DNA of 64,000 nucleotides from Anaerolineae bacterium. GTDB taxonomy: Bacteria; Chloroflexota; Anaerolineae; Aggregatilineales; Aggregatilineaceae. The translations under genes and the position numbers were made by a program. The notes beneath the pieces were generated by a model that made no database searches, had not been told where the DNA came from, and saw nothing but the letters and a program-made list of their open reading frames with translations. Location of the stretch: contig JAOSJP010000012.1 of the NCBI GenBank assembly GCA_027494015.1, forward strand, positions 1 through 64,000, read 5' to 3'. This document shows positions 9,162-17,286 of this stretch, in pieces (position 1 is the first letter of the stretch; every line of letters starts with the position of its first letter).

Positions 9162-9564
9162 CGTATAATCTCCTTAGTCTCAGGCGTCACTAGTCACCGA
9201 AAGCCGCAGCATTCGTTGCGATGAGTCCGTCGGTCAACGGAAGTTAGGAACTAGGGCGTACTGTGACGGATCAAGGTCAATGCAGGCGTGGCTTGATGTG
9301 TGGTTGGCTACACGTCGTACCCAGGGCGAGGTAACCAGCCAGAAGCAACGCCAATTGTCCTGAGTGGAGCCGCATCTAGAAGGTGCAGGCTCCATTTTGT
9401 ATTGGTGGTCACTAACTCCCAGCCTAACGATCCGATTTTATTCGATTTAGCGCGCCCTGTCAAGGGGGTGGCGTTAAAATGTTAGCTAAGATCATCTTGA
9501 CTTAGCGCCGCTTGCATAGTATAATGTGTCTACTTATCGCAAATAGAGAAACGGGGAAGATGTA
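9162..9564. other. 403-nt intergenic region of the AT-richer islet
   Basis: Between the divergent DUF3800 and orphan genes I see only the plus-strand promoter at 9497-9525. A 61-codon open frame at 9300-9485 has no recognisable motif or ribosome-binding site. No integrase, attachment-site repeat or RNA gene is evident. Confidence 0.5.
9497..9525 (+). promoter_or_regulatory. Near-consensus sigma-70 promoter of the orphan gene
   Basis: TTGACT (9497-9502), a 17-nt spacer, and TATAAT (9520-9525). It lies about 40 nt upstream of ATG 9565. This is the best promoter match in the window and differs from the weak or extended -10 sites upstream of host genes. Confidence 0.8.
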
Positions 9565-10365
9565 ATGGTGGACGTAAAGCCTCAGGCAAAACGCAAGCGA
9601 AGTCCATCGTATCCTTACATCAATCTACAACAGGCTGTTGATTTGATGCGGAGATTCTATGAGGCGGAGGGTTCTAGGTTCACCCCTGTCAGTGTGGCAC
9701 TTGAACATATGGACTACAGAGCTACCAGTGGTTCAGGAGTTCGAGTTCTCGCAACACTGACACAGTTTGGATTGCTGGAAGTAGAGGGAACCCGTGACGA
9801 CAAACGTGTCCGAGTGTCCGAGCTTAGCCTGACTATTCTTGAAGCTCCTGATGAGGATACTCGTTTATCTGCAATTCAGGAGGCCGCGCTGACTCCTGAT
9901 ATTCACAATCAGCTTTGGCACAGATGGGACTTGGCCGATAACCCGCTTCCTTCTGATTCAACCATGCGTTTCGTGCTCTTGAAAGAGTATGGGTTCCAGA
10001 AGAACGCTGTCGATTCGTTCATCGAGGAATTCAAAGACACATATGCGTTTGCAGAACTCGATAAGGAATTGCAACAATCGACAAATCAAGTGCTTAATCG
10101 GGAAACCATAAGCGAAAGGCCTAATGTCGTCCCGCAAAGGAGTGCCGTAAGTCCGGCTGGTGATTATGTTCCAGGGGGTATGAAGGAGCATACAATACAG
10201 CTTATCGGACAGCCAATGGCTCATCTGCTCTTACCGCATCCTTTGTCGGAAAGGAACCTCGAACACCTAATCAAGTGGCTCAACCTAATGGGTCCAGCTC
10301 TCACGGTTCCCGAAGACGAGGAGTACGATCCAGCAGATCAGGCAGATGATGAATTGCCTTTCTGA
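9565..10365 (+). CDS. Conserved hypothetical protein, probable winged-helix N-terminus
   Basis: A 266-residue protein opening with a basic stretch and SPSYPYINLQQAVD. The segment VRVLATLTQFGLLEVEG followed by KRVRVSEL resembles a winged helix. LPSDSTMRFVLLKEYGF followed by a predicted FIEEFKDTYAF helix is typical of a widespread unnamed bacterial family I recall only as hypothetical. The last 80 residues include an acidic tail ending DDELPF. No enzyme motif is visible. The gene is AT-richer than its neighbours and has its own strong promoter. It pairs divergently with the DUF3800 gene. DNA binding or an accessory-element role is inference only. Confidence 0.6.
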   Translation: MVDVKPQAKRKRSPSYPYINLQQAVDLMRRFYEAEGSRFTPVSVALEHMDYRATSGSGVRVLATLTQFGLLEVEGTRDDKRVRVSELSLTILEAPDEDTRLSAIQEAALTPDIHNQLWHRWDLADNPLPSDSTMRFVLLKEYGFQKNAVDSFIEEFKDTYAFAELDKELQQSTNQVLNRETISERPNVVPQRSAVSPAGDYVPGGMKEHTIQLIGQPMAHLLLPHPLSERNLEHLIKWLNLMGPALTVPEDEEYDPADQADDELPF

Positions 10366-10436
10366 CCGCACGCATCCCCCCACGGAGCGCGATCCCCATG
10401 CCCCGACCGCGCTCCCTACGCCCACGCCTGCCCCCC

Positions 10437-11639
10437 TCACCACCACAGCGGCGTGAACTCGCGGCGCAGGATCGCCTGCACCCACAAGCCATACAGCCGC
10501 CCGGCGCTGCTAAAGCGCCCCGTCTCCGCGTCGGTGCGCTCGGCGGGCAGCGGGTAGCGCGCCTCGACCAGGGCCACAGCCAGCCCGTCCCCCGCGCTCT
10601 CGACCACCGACGCGCTCACCGTCGCGCCGAACTCCTCGGCCAGCACGATCTCAGGCCGCGTGGAGAGCCGGAAGTCCGCGATGCGCCCGGCCAGCACGTC
10701 GGCGGCGGCCTGGGCGGTCGGCGCGTCGGCGTAGACCAGCCCGATCAGATGCACCTGGTCGTTCCCCTCCTGGCGGTCGGCCAGGACGGCCAGCGCATAC
10801 GGCGGCAGCGGGCCGAGGTCTGCGGCGGGGGGCGTCACGCCCAGCGACGCGGGGTCGCCGGGGACGGCTCCCAGCGCCGCCCCGCCGAAGAACAGCGCCT
10901 GGATGAGCAGGCCGTCCGGCGCGGCAATCGCCCCGGCCAGCGCGCGGTACGCCGGGTCGTCGGCCAGGGAGGGCAGCTCGCCCTGCGCCGCGCCGATGAC
11001 GCCGTTGATCAGCGGCCAGCTACGCGCGTTGGCCAGCATATCCGGCAGCAGGGCAATGCGCGCCGCCGCGCCCAGGTGCCCGCCGAAGGGGTCGGTGGTG
11101 TCGCGGTCTGCGATCAGAGATGGCCAGGTCGTCGAAGCGGTGCCAGACGGTCACGCCGCTCACGTCCGCCTGGCTGAAGTCGCGGGCTTGCAGCGCCGCG
11201 CCAATCGCCGCCGCGTCGAAATCGCCGCCCAGCAGCAGCCCAACGCCCGGCGGGTCGCCGAACTCCAGGCTGCGATCCACGTCGAGCAGCCACTCAAAGC
11301 CGACCGCAGCGGCCATCTGCCCCGTGCTGGCGAAGACGTAGCTCAGCGCTTCGGGGCCGGCGGCGAGGCGCATCATCATTCCGGGGAGCGGCACGGCGGT
11401 CATCAGCAGGTCCACGTTGCCGAAATCGCGCAGCTTGGTGATTCCCTCGGCTTCGTACAGCGCCGCGTAGTCGGTGTAGCGGACGGTCGCCCAGCCGCTG
11501 TCGGCGGGAACAGCGTCCTCTGGCACGCCAGCCAGCATCGCCAGCAGCGGGGAGGGGGCGGGTCTTCCTGGGCGAGGGCGCTCGCGCCGGGCAGGAGCAT
11601 CAGCAGCAGGGCGAGGAAAAGGGACAGTCGGGCGTTCAT
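10437..11639 (-). pseudogene. Exported hypothetical protein, broken by two frameshifts
   Basis: Three overlapping minus-strand frames read as one protein of about 400 residues. A signal peptide (MNARLSLFLALLLMLLPG, ending ALAQ) comes first, then a shift near 11555 in a G-run leads into 'AMLAGVPEDAVPADSGW'. A second shift near 11117 joins '...WHRFDDLAI' to 'ADRDTTDPFGGHLG' and the C-terminal frame ending TPLWW. Residues read sensibly on both sides of each shift, so an indel error or recent decay is likely. ATG 11639 has AAAGGAGG 7 nt upstream. No known domain is recognised. It is divergent from the histidine kinase gene. Confidence 0.6.
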
Positions 11640-11653
11640 GGCAGCCTCCTTTA

Positions 11654-11721
11654 GGGTGACGTCTAAGCTACAGGGGAACCCCTGGGAGAGGGGGGGGAGG
11701 GAGGAGGGTGACGTCTAAGCT
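11654..11721. promoter_or_regulatory. Direct-repeat pair, candidate operator
   Basis: GGGTGACGTCTAAGCT occurs exactly twice, at 11654-11669 and 11706-11721. The copies are 52 bp apart, about five helical turns, in the divergent region between the exported-protein gene and the histidine kinase gene. Each contains the TGACGTC half-palindrome. Confidence 0.45.
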
Positions 11722-11796
11722 TACCCCTGCCCCCTGCCAGCGGCAAGCAACAGGAGCCGGGGGGTGCGTGCCGCCCATCCCCCCACGCGGCGAATG

Positions 11797-11805
11797 TGCT
11801 ATGAT
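11797..11805 (+). promoter_or_regulatory. Extended -10 promoter of the histidine kinase operon
   Basis: TGCTATGAT fits TGnTATnAT. It overlaps an upstream in-frame ATG at 11791, which argues that translation begins at ATG 11851. Confidence 0.45.
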
Positions 11806-11850
11806 CGGGAGTGTACCTGTGCCCGCGCATATTCTGCGAAAGCGCCGCCC

Positions 11851-13401
11851 ATGCCCGTCACCGCCCCTGCTCTCTCCAGACTCCACCAGCAGATCTTCGA
11901 CGAGCTGCCCGATGGCGTCGTCGTGGCCGCGCTGGACGGGCATGTGCTCGCCGTTAACCCGGCGCTGTGCCGGATGCTCGGCTGCGCCCGCGACGAGCTG
12001 ATCGGTCTGCCGCTGAGCGCGTTCCTGACCCTGCCGGGCGAGGACGACGCCACGCCGGTGCTGGAGGTCATCCGCCAGGGGCCGGCGGTATCGCTCAACC
12101 TGGTGCGCAAGGACGGCACGCCCGTCTCCGTCGAGCTGCGCGGCGCGCGCTTCGACCACGACACGGGGCCGCACCTGCTGATCACCATGCGCGACGTGAC
12201 CGAGCAGCTTCAGCGCACCCAGCGGCTCATCCGCAACGAGCACGAGAAGCGCCTCATCGCCGAGGGGCTGCGCGGCATCCTCGATGTGCTCAATTCCGAG
12301 CGCCCGGCGGGCGAGATTCTGGACTACATCATGGTCGAGGCGCAGCGCCTGCTCAAGGCAGGCGCGGTGGCCATTTTTCGGCTGCGCGATGACGTGCTCG
12401 ACCTGGAGGCGGCGCGCGCGCTGCCCCCCGACTACGTGGCGCGGATGCAGGTGCCGCTGGGCGTGGGGGCCATCGGCACGGCGGTCGCCGAGCACCGGCC
12501 CATCTACGTGCCCGACATGCGCTCGGAATTGCCCGCCTACGAGCAGTTGGGCGACCGGCGGCGCTATGACCTGCTGCTCAACCTGATGAAGCGCTACCGC
12601 GCAGTGCTGGCCGTGCCGCTGTGGATGCGCGACGAGATGTACGGCAGCCTGGTGCTCTACTACGCCGAGCCGCTCGACCTGGCTACCGAGGACATCGAGC
12701 TGGCCTCGGCCTTCGGCGACCAGGTGGCGCTGGCCATCGTCAATGCGCGCCTGCGCCAGCAGTCCGAGCAGGCGGCAACTCTGGCCGAGCGGCAGCGCCT
12801 GGCGCGCGAATTGCACGACGCGGTGACGCAGACGCTCTTCTCGGCCAACCTCATCGCCGAGGTGCTGCCGCAGCTTTTGCAGGAGAATCCCGACGAGTTC
12901 TACCAGCGCGTGGCCGATCTGCGCCGCCTGACGCGCGGCGCGCTGGCCGAGATGCGCACGCTGCTGCTGGAGCTGCGCCCCAGCGCCCTGCTGGAGACGC
13001 CGCTGCGCGACCTGGTGCGCCAGCTTGTCGAGGCGATCACCGGGCGGACGCGCCTGGATGTGCAGTTCACCGCTGAGGGCGGGCAGCACGTCTACCCCGC
13101 CGAGATTCAGATGGCGCTCTATCGCATCGCGCAGGAGGCGCTGCACAACGTGGTCAGGCACGCGCGGGCCAGGACGCTGCGCGTGGCCCTGACGACCAGC
13201 CCGGCGCTCGTCCGCCTGGCTGTGAAGGATGATGGACAGGGCTTCGACCCGCAGGACGTGCCGCCGGATCACTTCGGGCTGCACATCATGCGCGAGCGGG
13301 CGGCGTCCATCGGGGCGGCGCTGGACATCGCCAGCCAGTGGAACCGGGGCACGCGCGTCAGCGTGCTGTGGGGCGATTCCTCACCGGAGGAGGGAGCATG
13401 A
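11851..13401 (+). CDS. PAS-GAF sensor histidine kinase of the NarL/DesK (HisKA_3) type
   Basis: A 516-residue soluble sensor kinase. An N-terminal PAS domain (LPDGVVVAALDGHVLAVN, about residues 10-110, ending DVTEQ) is followed by a GAF domain (about 150-300). The dimerisation/phosphoacceptor region RLARELHDAVTQTL has His322, and a HATPase_c domain follows with N-box EALHNVVRHA, G1 DDGQGF and the 'FGLHIMRERA' segment. No membrane segment is present, so it senses a cytoplasmic signal. ATG 11851 is chosen because the promoter lies at 11797-11805. It overlaps the response regulator gene by ATGA and is surely its partner. The ligand is unknown. Confidence 0.9.
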   Translation: MPVTAPALSRLHQQIFDELPDGVVVAALDGHVLAVNPALCRMLGCARDELIGLPLSAFLTLPGEDDATPVLEVIRQGPAVSLNLVRKDGTPVSVELRGARFDHDTGPHLLITMRDVTEQLQRTQRLIRNEHEKRLIAEGLRGILDVLNSERPAGEILDYIMVEAQRLLKAGAVAIFRLRDDVLDLEAARALPPDYVARMQVPLGVGAIGTAVAEHRPIYVPDMRSELPAYEQLGDRRRYDLLLNLMKRYRAVLAVPLWMRDEMYGSLVLYYAEPLDLATEDIELASAFGDQVALAIVNARLRQQSEQAATLAERQRLARELHDAVTQTLFSANLIAEVLPQLLQENPDEFYQRVADLRRLTRGALAEMRTLLLELRPSALLETPLRDLVRQLVEAITGRTRLDVQFTAEGGQHVYPAEIQMALYRIAQEALHNVVRHARARTLRVALTTSPALVRLAVKDDGQGFDPQDVPPDHFGLHIMRERAASIGAALDIASQWNRGTRVSVLWGDSSPEEGA

Positions 13402-14042
13402 GCCAGCCGCGGCCTATTCGCGTGCTGATTGTGGACGATCACGAGATGGTGCGCACTGGCCTGGCGGCTTTCCTGCTGGTGCATCGGGACCTGGACAACG
13501 TGGGCGAGGCGGACAGCGGCGAGGCAGCTGTCCGGTTGTGCGAGCGCGTCTGCCCGGATGTCGTGCTGATGGATATGGTCATGCCGGGCATGGACGGCCC
13601 CGCCGCCATACGGGCCATCCGCCACCTGTGCCCGGCCACGCAAATCATCGCCCTGACCAGCTTCAAGGAGCAGGAACTGGTGCAGGAGGCGATCCAGGCC
13701 GGGGCGCTGGGCTTCCTGTACAAGAACGTGTCGTCCGACGAGCTGGCCCGCGCCATTCGCGCCGCAGCCGCCGGCCAGCCAACGATGGCCCCAGAGGCGC
13801 TGCAGGCCCTGATCCGCACCCAGACGGAGACGGTGCGCGTCGGCCATGATCTCACCGAGCGCGAGCGCGAAGTGCTGGCGCTGATGGTCAAGGGGCTGAA
13901 CAACGTCGAGATCGCCGACCGGCTGGTGGTCAGCCGCTCGACGGTCAAGGTGCACGTGAGCAACATCCTGGCCAAGCTGGGCGCGAGCACCCGCACCGAG
14001 GCGGTGGCCCTGGCCGTTGAGCATAAGCTCGTGGCGGTGTGA
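13398..14042 (+). CDS. NarL/FixJ-type response regulator
   Basis: A 214-residue two-domain regulator. The receiver has acidic pocket Asp13-Asp14, phosphoacceptor Asp59 (VVLMDMVMPGMDG), a Thr/Ser switch in ALTSFKEQ and Lys in FLYKNVSS. The C-terminal LuxR-type HTH has LTEREREVLALMVKGL and the recognition segment VSRSTVKVHVSNILAKLGA. ATG 13398 overlaps the kinase stop and is preceded by GGAGGAGGGAGC. Phosphorylation by the adjacent kinase should drive DNA binding; the direct repeats at 11654 and 11706 are one possible target (inference). Confidence 0.93.
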   Translation: MSQPRPIRVLIVDDHEMVRTGLAAFLLVHRDLDNVGEADSGEAAVRLCERVCPDVVLMDMVMPGMDGPAAIRAIRHLCPATQIIALTSFKEQELVQEAIQAGALGFLYKNVSSDELARAIRAAAAGQPTMAPEALQALIRTQTETVRVGHDLTEREREVLALMVKGLNNVEIADRLVVSRSTVKVHVSNILAKLGASTRTEAVALAVEHKLVAV

Positions 14043-14095
14043 GGGGCGGGTCTCTCTCGCGCGGCGGGTGTCATGCGGAGCGACCTGGTGACGCG

Positions 14096-14235
14096 CCTGA
14101 TGAGATTTGACATTCAAGACGGGTAATACGCGCAAATGCCATGTAGGGGCGGGTTTGCAAACCTGCCCCTACAGACCTCACCCCCGCTCGGCCCACTGAC
14201 GCGGGCCTCGCCGCCCCCTCTCCAACGTGGCTATA
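14096..14235. repeat. Composite dispersed palindromic repeat
   Basis: A segment around TTTGACATTCAAGACGGGT and the palindrome GGGGCGGGTTTGCAAAC is followed by the 'CTCACCCCCGCTCGGCC...' repeat. The first half recurs inverted at 21775-21846. No gene is visible between 14043 and 14498. Confidence 0.65.
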
Positions 14236-14378
14236 CATTACCCACATCTTTGGCTGTGCCTGTCCCCCCCCATTCCTGGCCCTTCCCCCACGAGGGGGGA
14301 AGGGAGAAAAGCGGCGGGCCTGCTCCCCTTCCCTACGTGCCGCGTGGTAGGGGAAAGTGCCGCGCCCGGCCCGCGACC

Positions 14379-14417
14379 AGACTTCCGAAGTTTTCAAAAC
14401 TTCGGAAGTCTCTTTTT
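14379..14417 (+). terminator. Rho-independent terminator-like hairpin
   Basis: A 16-bp perfect stem (14379-14394 with 14396-14411, one-base loop) is followed by CTTTTT. It would end transcription from the response regulator side, though 337 nt downstream. It shares the ACTTCCGAAGT core with the hairpin at 4213. Confidence 0.7.
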
Positions 14418-14498
14418 CCCCTGCGCTGCGCCCGACATCGGCCATCTGGCCAATGATAAATCAGGCGGGTGGCCAATACCGCTGGGCGCATTCTCAGC

Positions 14499-14549
14499 TA
14501 TGATCACAATGATTGTGCCACAGAGCGCCTGCGGGCGAATGTGGCACAA
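14499..14549 (+). promoter_or_regulatory. Promoter with 10-bp inverted-repeat operator upstream of the aminomutase operon
   Basis: TATGAT at 14499-14504 is a probable -10. Just downstream, TTGTGCCACA (14513-14522) and TGTGGCACAA (14540-14549) form a perfect 10-bp inverted repeat with a 17-nt spacer. The repeat covers the expected start site and early leader, about 70 nt before the ATG. Two TGGCCAAT direct repeats (about 14446 and 14470) lie just upstream. Confidence 0.5.
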
Positions 14550-14621
14550 CTGCTGCTGGCCGCCTGAGCGAGGCCGTCAGATGAGGGGAATTAGCGCAAC
14601 GGGATGAGGGAGACACACACG

Positions 14622-16169
14622 ATGGAAGAGACCCGTATGGTTGAGACTGAGGAGCCTCCTGGGCCTGCTGCGGCGACGACTGTTGCCGAGCCTCCAGCAG
14701 GTATGCCGGTCCTGGCAGCCACGCCACGACCGGCCATCTGGGCAGATGTCCCCGACGAGCAATGGAACGACTGGCGCTGGCAGCTTGCCCACCGCCTGAA
14801 CACGCTGGACGATCTGGCTCAGATCATCACGCTGACCCCCGAAGAAATCGAAGGACTGACCGCCGAGAACCGCTTCCGGGTGGACATTACGCCGTATTTC
14901 GCCAGCCTGATGGACCCCGACGATCCGCTCTGCCCGGTGCGCCGCCAGGTGATTCCCCTGGGGCGCGAGCTTGAGGCGTTCGAGGGCATGATGGAAGACA
15001 GCCTGGCCGAAGACCGGCACAGCCCGGTGCCCGGCCTGGTGCACCGCTACCCGGACCGCGTGCTGATGCTGCTGACGACGCAATGCGCCAGCTATTGCCG
15101 CTACTGCACGCGCAGCCGCATCGTCGGCAACCCTGGCGCGAACTTCAGCCGCGCTGAGTTCGACTTGCAGCTTGATTATCTGCGCCGCACGCCGCAGGTG
15201 CGCGACGTGCTGCTCAGCGGCGGCGACCCGCTCACCCTGGCCCCCAAAGTGCTGGAATATATCCTGTCCAGCCTGCGGGCCATCGAGCACATCGAGATCA
15301 TCCGCATCGGCAGCCGCGTGCCGGTCTTCCTGCCGCAGCGCATCACCGACGAGTTCGCCGAGATGCTGGGCCGCTACCACCCGCTGTGGCTGAACATTCA
15401 CGTCAACCATCCCAAGGAGATCACGCCGGAGCTAAGCCAGGCGCTCGACAGGCTGTCGCGCGCGGGCATCCCCCTGGGCAACCAGAGCGTGCTGCTGGCC
15501 GGGATCAACGACAGCGTGGACATCCAGCGCGAGCTGGCGCACAAGCTGGTGCGCAACCGCGTGCGCCCCTACTACCTCTACCAGTGCGATCTGGTCAAGG
15601 GGGCCGGGCACTTCCGCACCACGGTGGCCAGGGGCATTGAGATCATCGAGGGGCTGCGCGGGCACACCAGCGGCTACGCCGTCCCGACTTATGTTGTGGA
15701 CGCGCCGGGCGGCGGCGGCAAGATTCCGGTCATGCCCCAGTACCTGATCAGCCAGGCGCCGGGCAAGGTCGTCCTGCGCAACTACGAGGGCTACATCACC
15801 ACCTACGATGAGCCGCTGGACTACGACCCGCACGCCATTGACCATCTCGACCGCCAGGCCGCGCACCGCTCGGAAGCGGGGCAGGTGGGCGTCTCCGGCC
15901 TGCTGGACGGGCGGATCAGCGCGCTGAAGCCAGAAGGCTTCGACGAGATTCACCGGCGCAATGGCATCCAGCACCGCCTGAACAGCAACGAAGAGAAGTG
16001 GCAGCGCTTCCACATGGGTGAGGCGCTGGGCACAGAGCCGCAGGCCGCGCAGCCCGGCAATGGCCACGCCAACGGCGACAGGCCGAATGGCAAGCGCAAC
16101 GGCAGCAGCAACGGTAACGGCAACGGCAAGCGCCGCAACGGCAAAGCACGCGCCAACGGAGAAGCCTAG
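14622..16169 (+). CDS. kamA: Lysine 2,3-aminomutase (KamA-family radical SAM enzyme)
   Basis: Converts L-lysine to beta-lysine using a radical-SAM [4Fe-4S] cluster and PLP. The cluster motif CASYCRYC starts at Cys155. The PLP/substrate region VVDAPGGGGKIPVMPQ is present, as is CDLVKGAGHFRT. The two Asp positions that bind the lysine side chain in clostridial LAM (known D293 and D330) appear kept, which favours lysine over glutamate as substrate. The 515-residue length exceeds the usual 416 because of an N-terminal extension and an Asn/Gly/Lys-rich tail (about the last 35 residues) of unknown use. GAGGGAG at 14606-14612 favours ATG 14622 over ATG 14604. The ATP-grasp gene follows after 4 nt. 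Confidence 0.87.
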   Translation: MEETRMVETEEPPGPAAATTVAEPPAGMPVLAATPRPAIWADVPDEQWNDWRWQLAHRLNTLDDLAQIITLTPEEIEGLTAENRFRVDITPYFASLMDPDDPLCPVRRQVIPLGRELEAFEGMMEDSLAEDRHSPVPGLVHRYPDRVLMLLTTQCASYCRYCTRSRIVGNPGANFSRAEFDLQLDYLRRTPQVRDVLLSGGDPLTLAPKVLEYILSSLRAIEHIEIIRIGSRVPVFLPQRITDEFAEMLGRYHPLWLNIHVNHPKEITPELSQALDRLSRAGIPLGNQSVLLAGINDSVDIQRELAHKLVRNRVRPYYLYQCDLVKGAGHFRTTVARGIEIIEGLRGHTSGYAVPTYVVDAPGGGGKIPVMPQYLISQAPGKVVLRNYEGYITTYDEPLDYDPHAIDHLDRQAAHRSEAGQVGVSGLLDGRISALKPEGFDEIHRRNGIQHRLNSNEEKWQRFHMGEALGTEPQAAQPGNGHANGDRPNGKRNGSSNGNGNGKRRNGKARANGEA

Positions 16170-16173
16170 TCCG

Positions 16174-17286
16174 ATGCGGATCGCAGTCCTGGCTAACCTG
16201 AAGAAGAACGCTCCCCGCTGGGAAGGGATGCCCGACGACCAGTGGGACGATCTGGACAGCCCGCGCACCGTCGAGGCCATTGTCGAGGCGCTGCGCAACG
16301 GCGGTCACGAAGCCGAGTTCGTCGAGGCGAGCATCCACCCGCCGCATGATGTCATCGAGCGCCTGCGCGCCTACCAGCCGGATTTGTGCTTCAACATCGC
16401 CGAGAGTCACTTCGGCGACGGGCGCGAGTCGCAGATTCCGGGCATCCTGGAAATGCTGCGCATCCCCTACACCGGCAGCCAGGTGCTCACTCTGGCCCTG
16501 GCCCTCGACAAGCCGACGACCAAGCGCCTGCTGAAGTATCACGGCCTGCCCACGCCGGAGTTTCAGGTCTTCGAGCAGGCTGACGCGCCGCTGGGCGCTG
16601 ACCTGCTCGACGCGCGCGGCGACCTGCGCTTCCCGATGTTCGTCAAGCCGAGCCGCGAAGGGACGAGCATGGGCATCAGCGCTGAGTGCATCGTCCGCTC
16701 GGTGGGCGAGCTGCGCGCCCAGGTGGACAAGCAGCTCGGCCTTTACCAGCAGCCGATCCTGGTCGAGCGCTACATCGAAGGGCGCGAGATCACGGTGGGC
16801 ATGGTCGGCAACCTCGAGCCGGAGGACCGGCGGGTCGCCGAGGGTGCGCTGGCGGAGGCGCTGCCCGTTGGCCTGACCTTCCTGCCGCCGATGGAGATTG
16901 ACCTGAGCTATTTCGCCCAGTCCGAAGATCAGCTTTACACCAACCGCATCAAGACGGAGTGGGCCGAGACGTTCGAGATCTATCTGTGCCCGGCGCAGAT
17001 TGACCCGGCGCTGGAGCACCGGCTGAAGGTGCTGGCGGGCAACGTCTTCCGCGTGCTGGACTGCCAGGACGTATCGCGCGTGGATTTCCGCGTTGACGCG
17101 GCGGATGGCGAGCCGTACATCCTGGAGATCAACACGCTGCCCGGCCTCAACCCCGACCTGAGCGACCTGTGGCTGCAGGCGCGGGCGGCGGGCTGGAGCT
17201 ATGACCGGTTGATTAATACCATCGCTGAGCTGGCTGCCGAGCGGCAGGACATTGCCTGGCGAGAAGGGGCACGGGCACGGCAGTGA
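16174..17286 (+). CDS. D-alanine-D-alanine ligase-like ATP-grasp enzyme
   Basis: A 370-residue ATP-grasp ligase of the Ddl superfamily. It shows the N-terminal Rossmann-like domain (MRIAVLANLKKN), CFNIAE, the IPYTGSQV segment, LDKPTTKRLLKYHGLPTP, the nucleotide-binding FVKPSREGTSMGIS, and the metal/ATP residues in YILEINTLPGLNP. These suit formation of an acyl-phosphate and then an amide bond. It starts 4 nt after the aminomutase, so translation is coupled. This context suggests a substrate related to beta-lysine rather than housekeeping cell-wall D-Ala-D-Ala synthesis, but that is inference. Cell-wall Ddl remains possible. Confidence 0.8.
   Translation: MRIAVLANLKKNAPRWEGMPDDQWDDLDSPRTVEAIVEALRNGGHEAEFVEASIHPPHDVIERLRAYQPDLCFNIAESHFGDGRESQIPGILEMLRIPYTGSQVLTLALALDKPTTKRLLKYHGLPTPEFQVFEQADAPLGADLLDARGDLRFPMFVKPSREGTSMGISAECIVRSVGELRAQVDKQLGLYQQPILVERYIEGREITVGMVGNLEPEDRRVAEGALAEALPVGLTFLPPMEIDLSYFAQSEDQLYTNRIKTEWAETFEIYLCPAQIDPALEHRLKVLAGNVFRVLDCQDVSRVDFRVDAADGEPYILEINTLPGLNPDLSDLWLQARAAGWSYDRLINTIAELAAERQDIAWREGARARQ

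Noticed and set aside
9300..9485. 61-codon open frame in the islet
   Set aside because: No ribosome site, motif or codon bias; it overlaps the region upstream of the mapped promoter.
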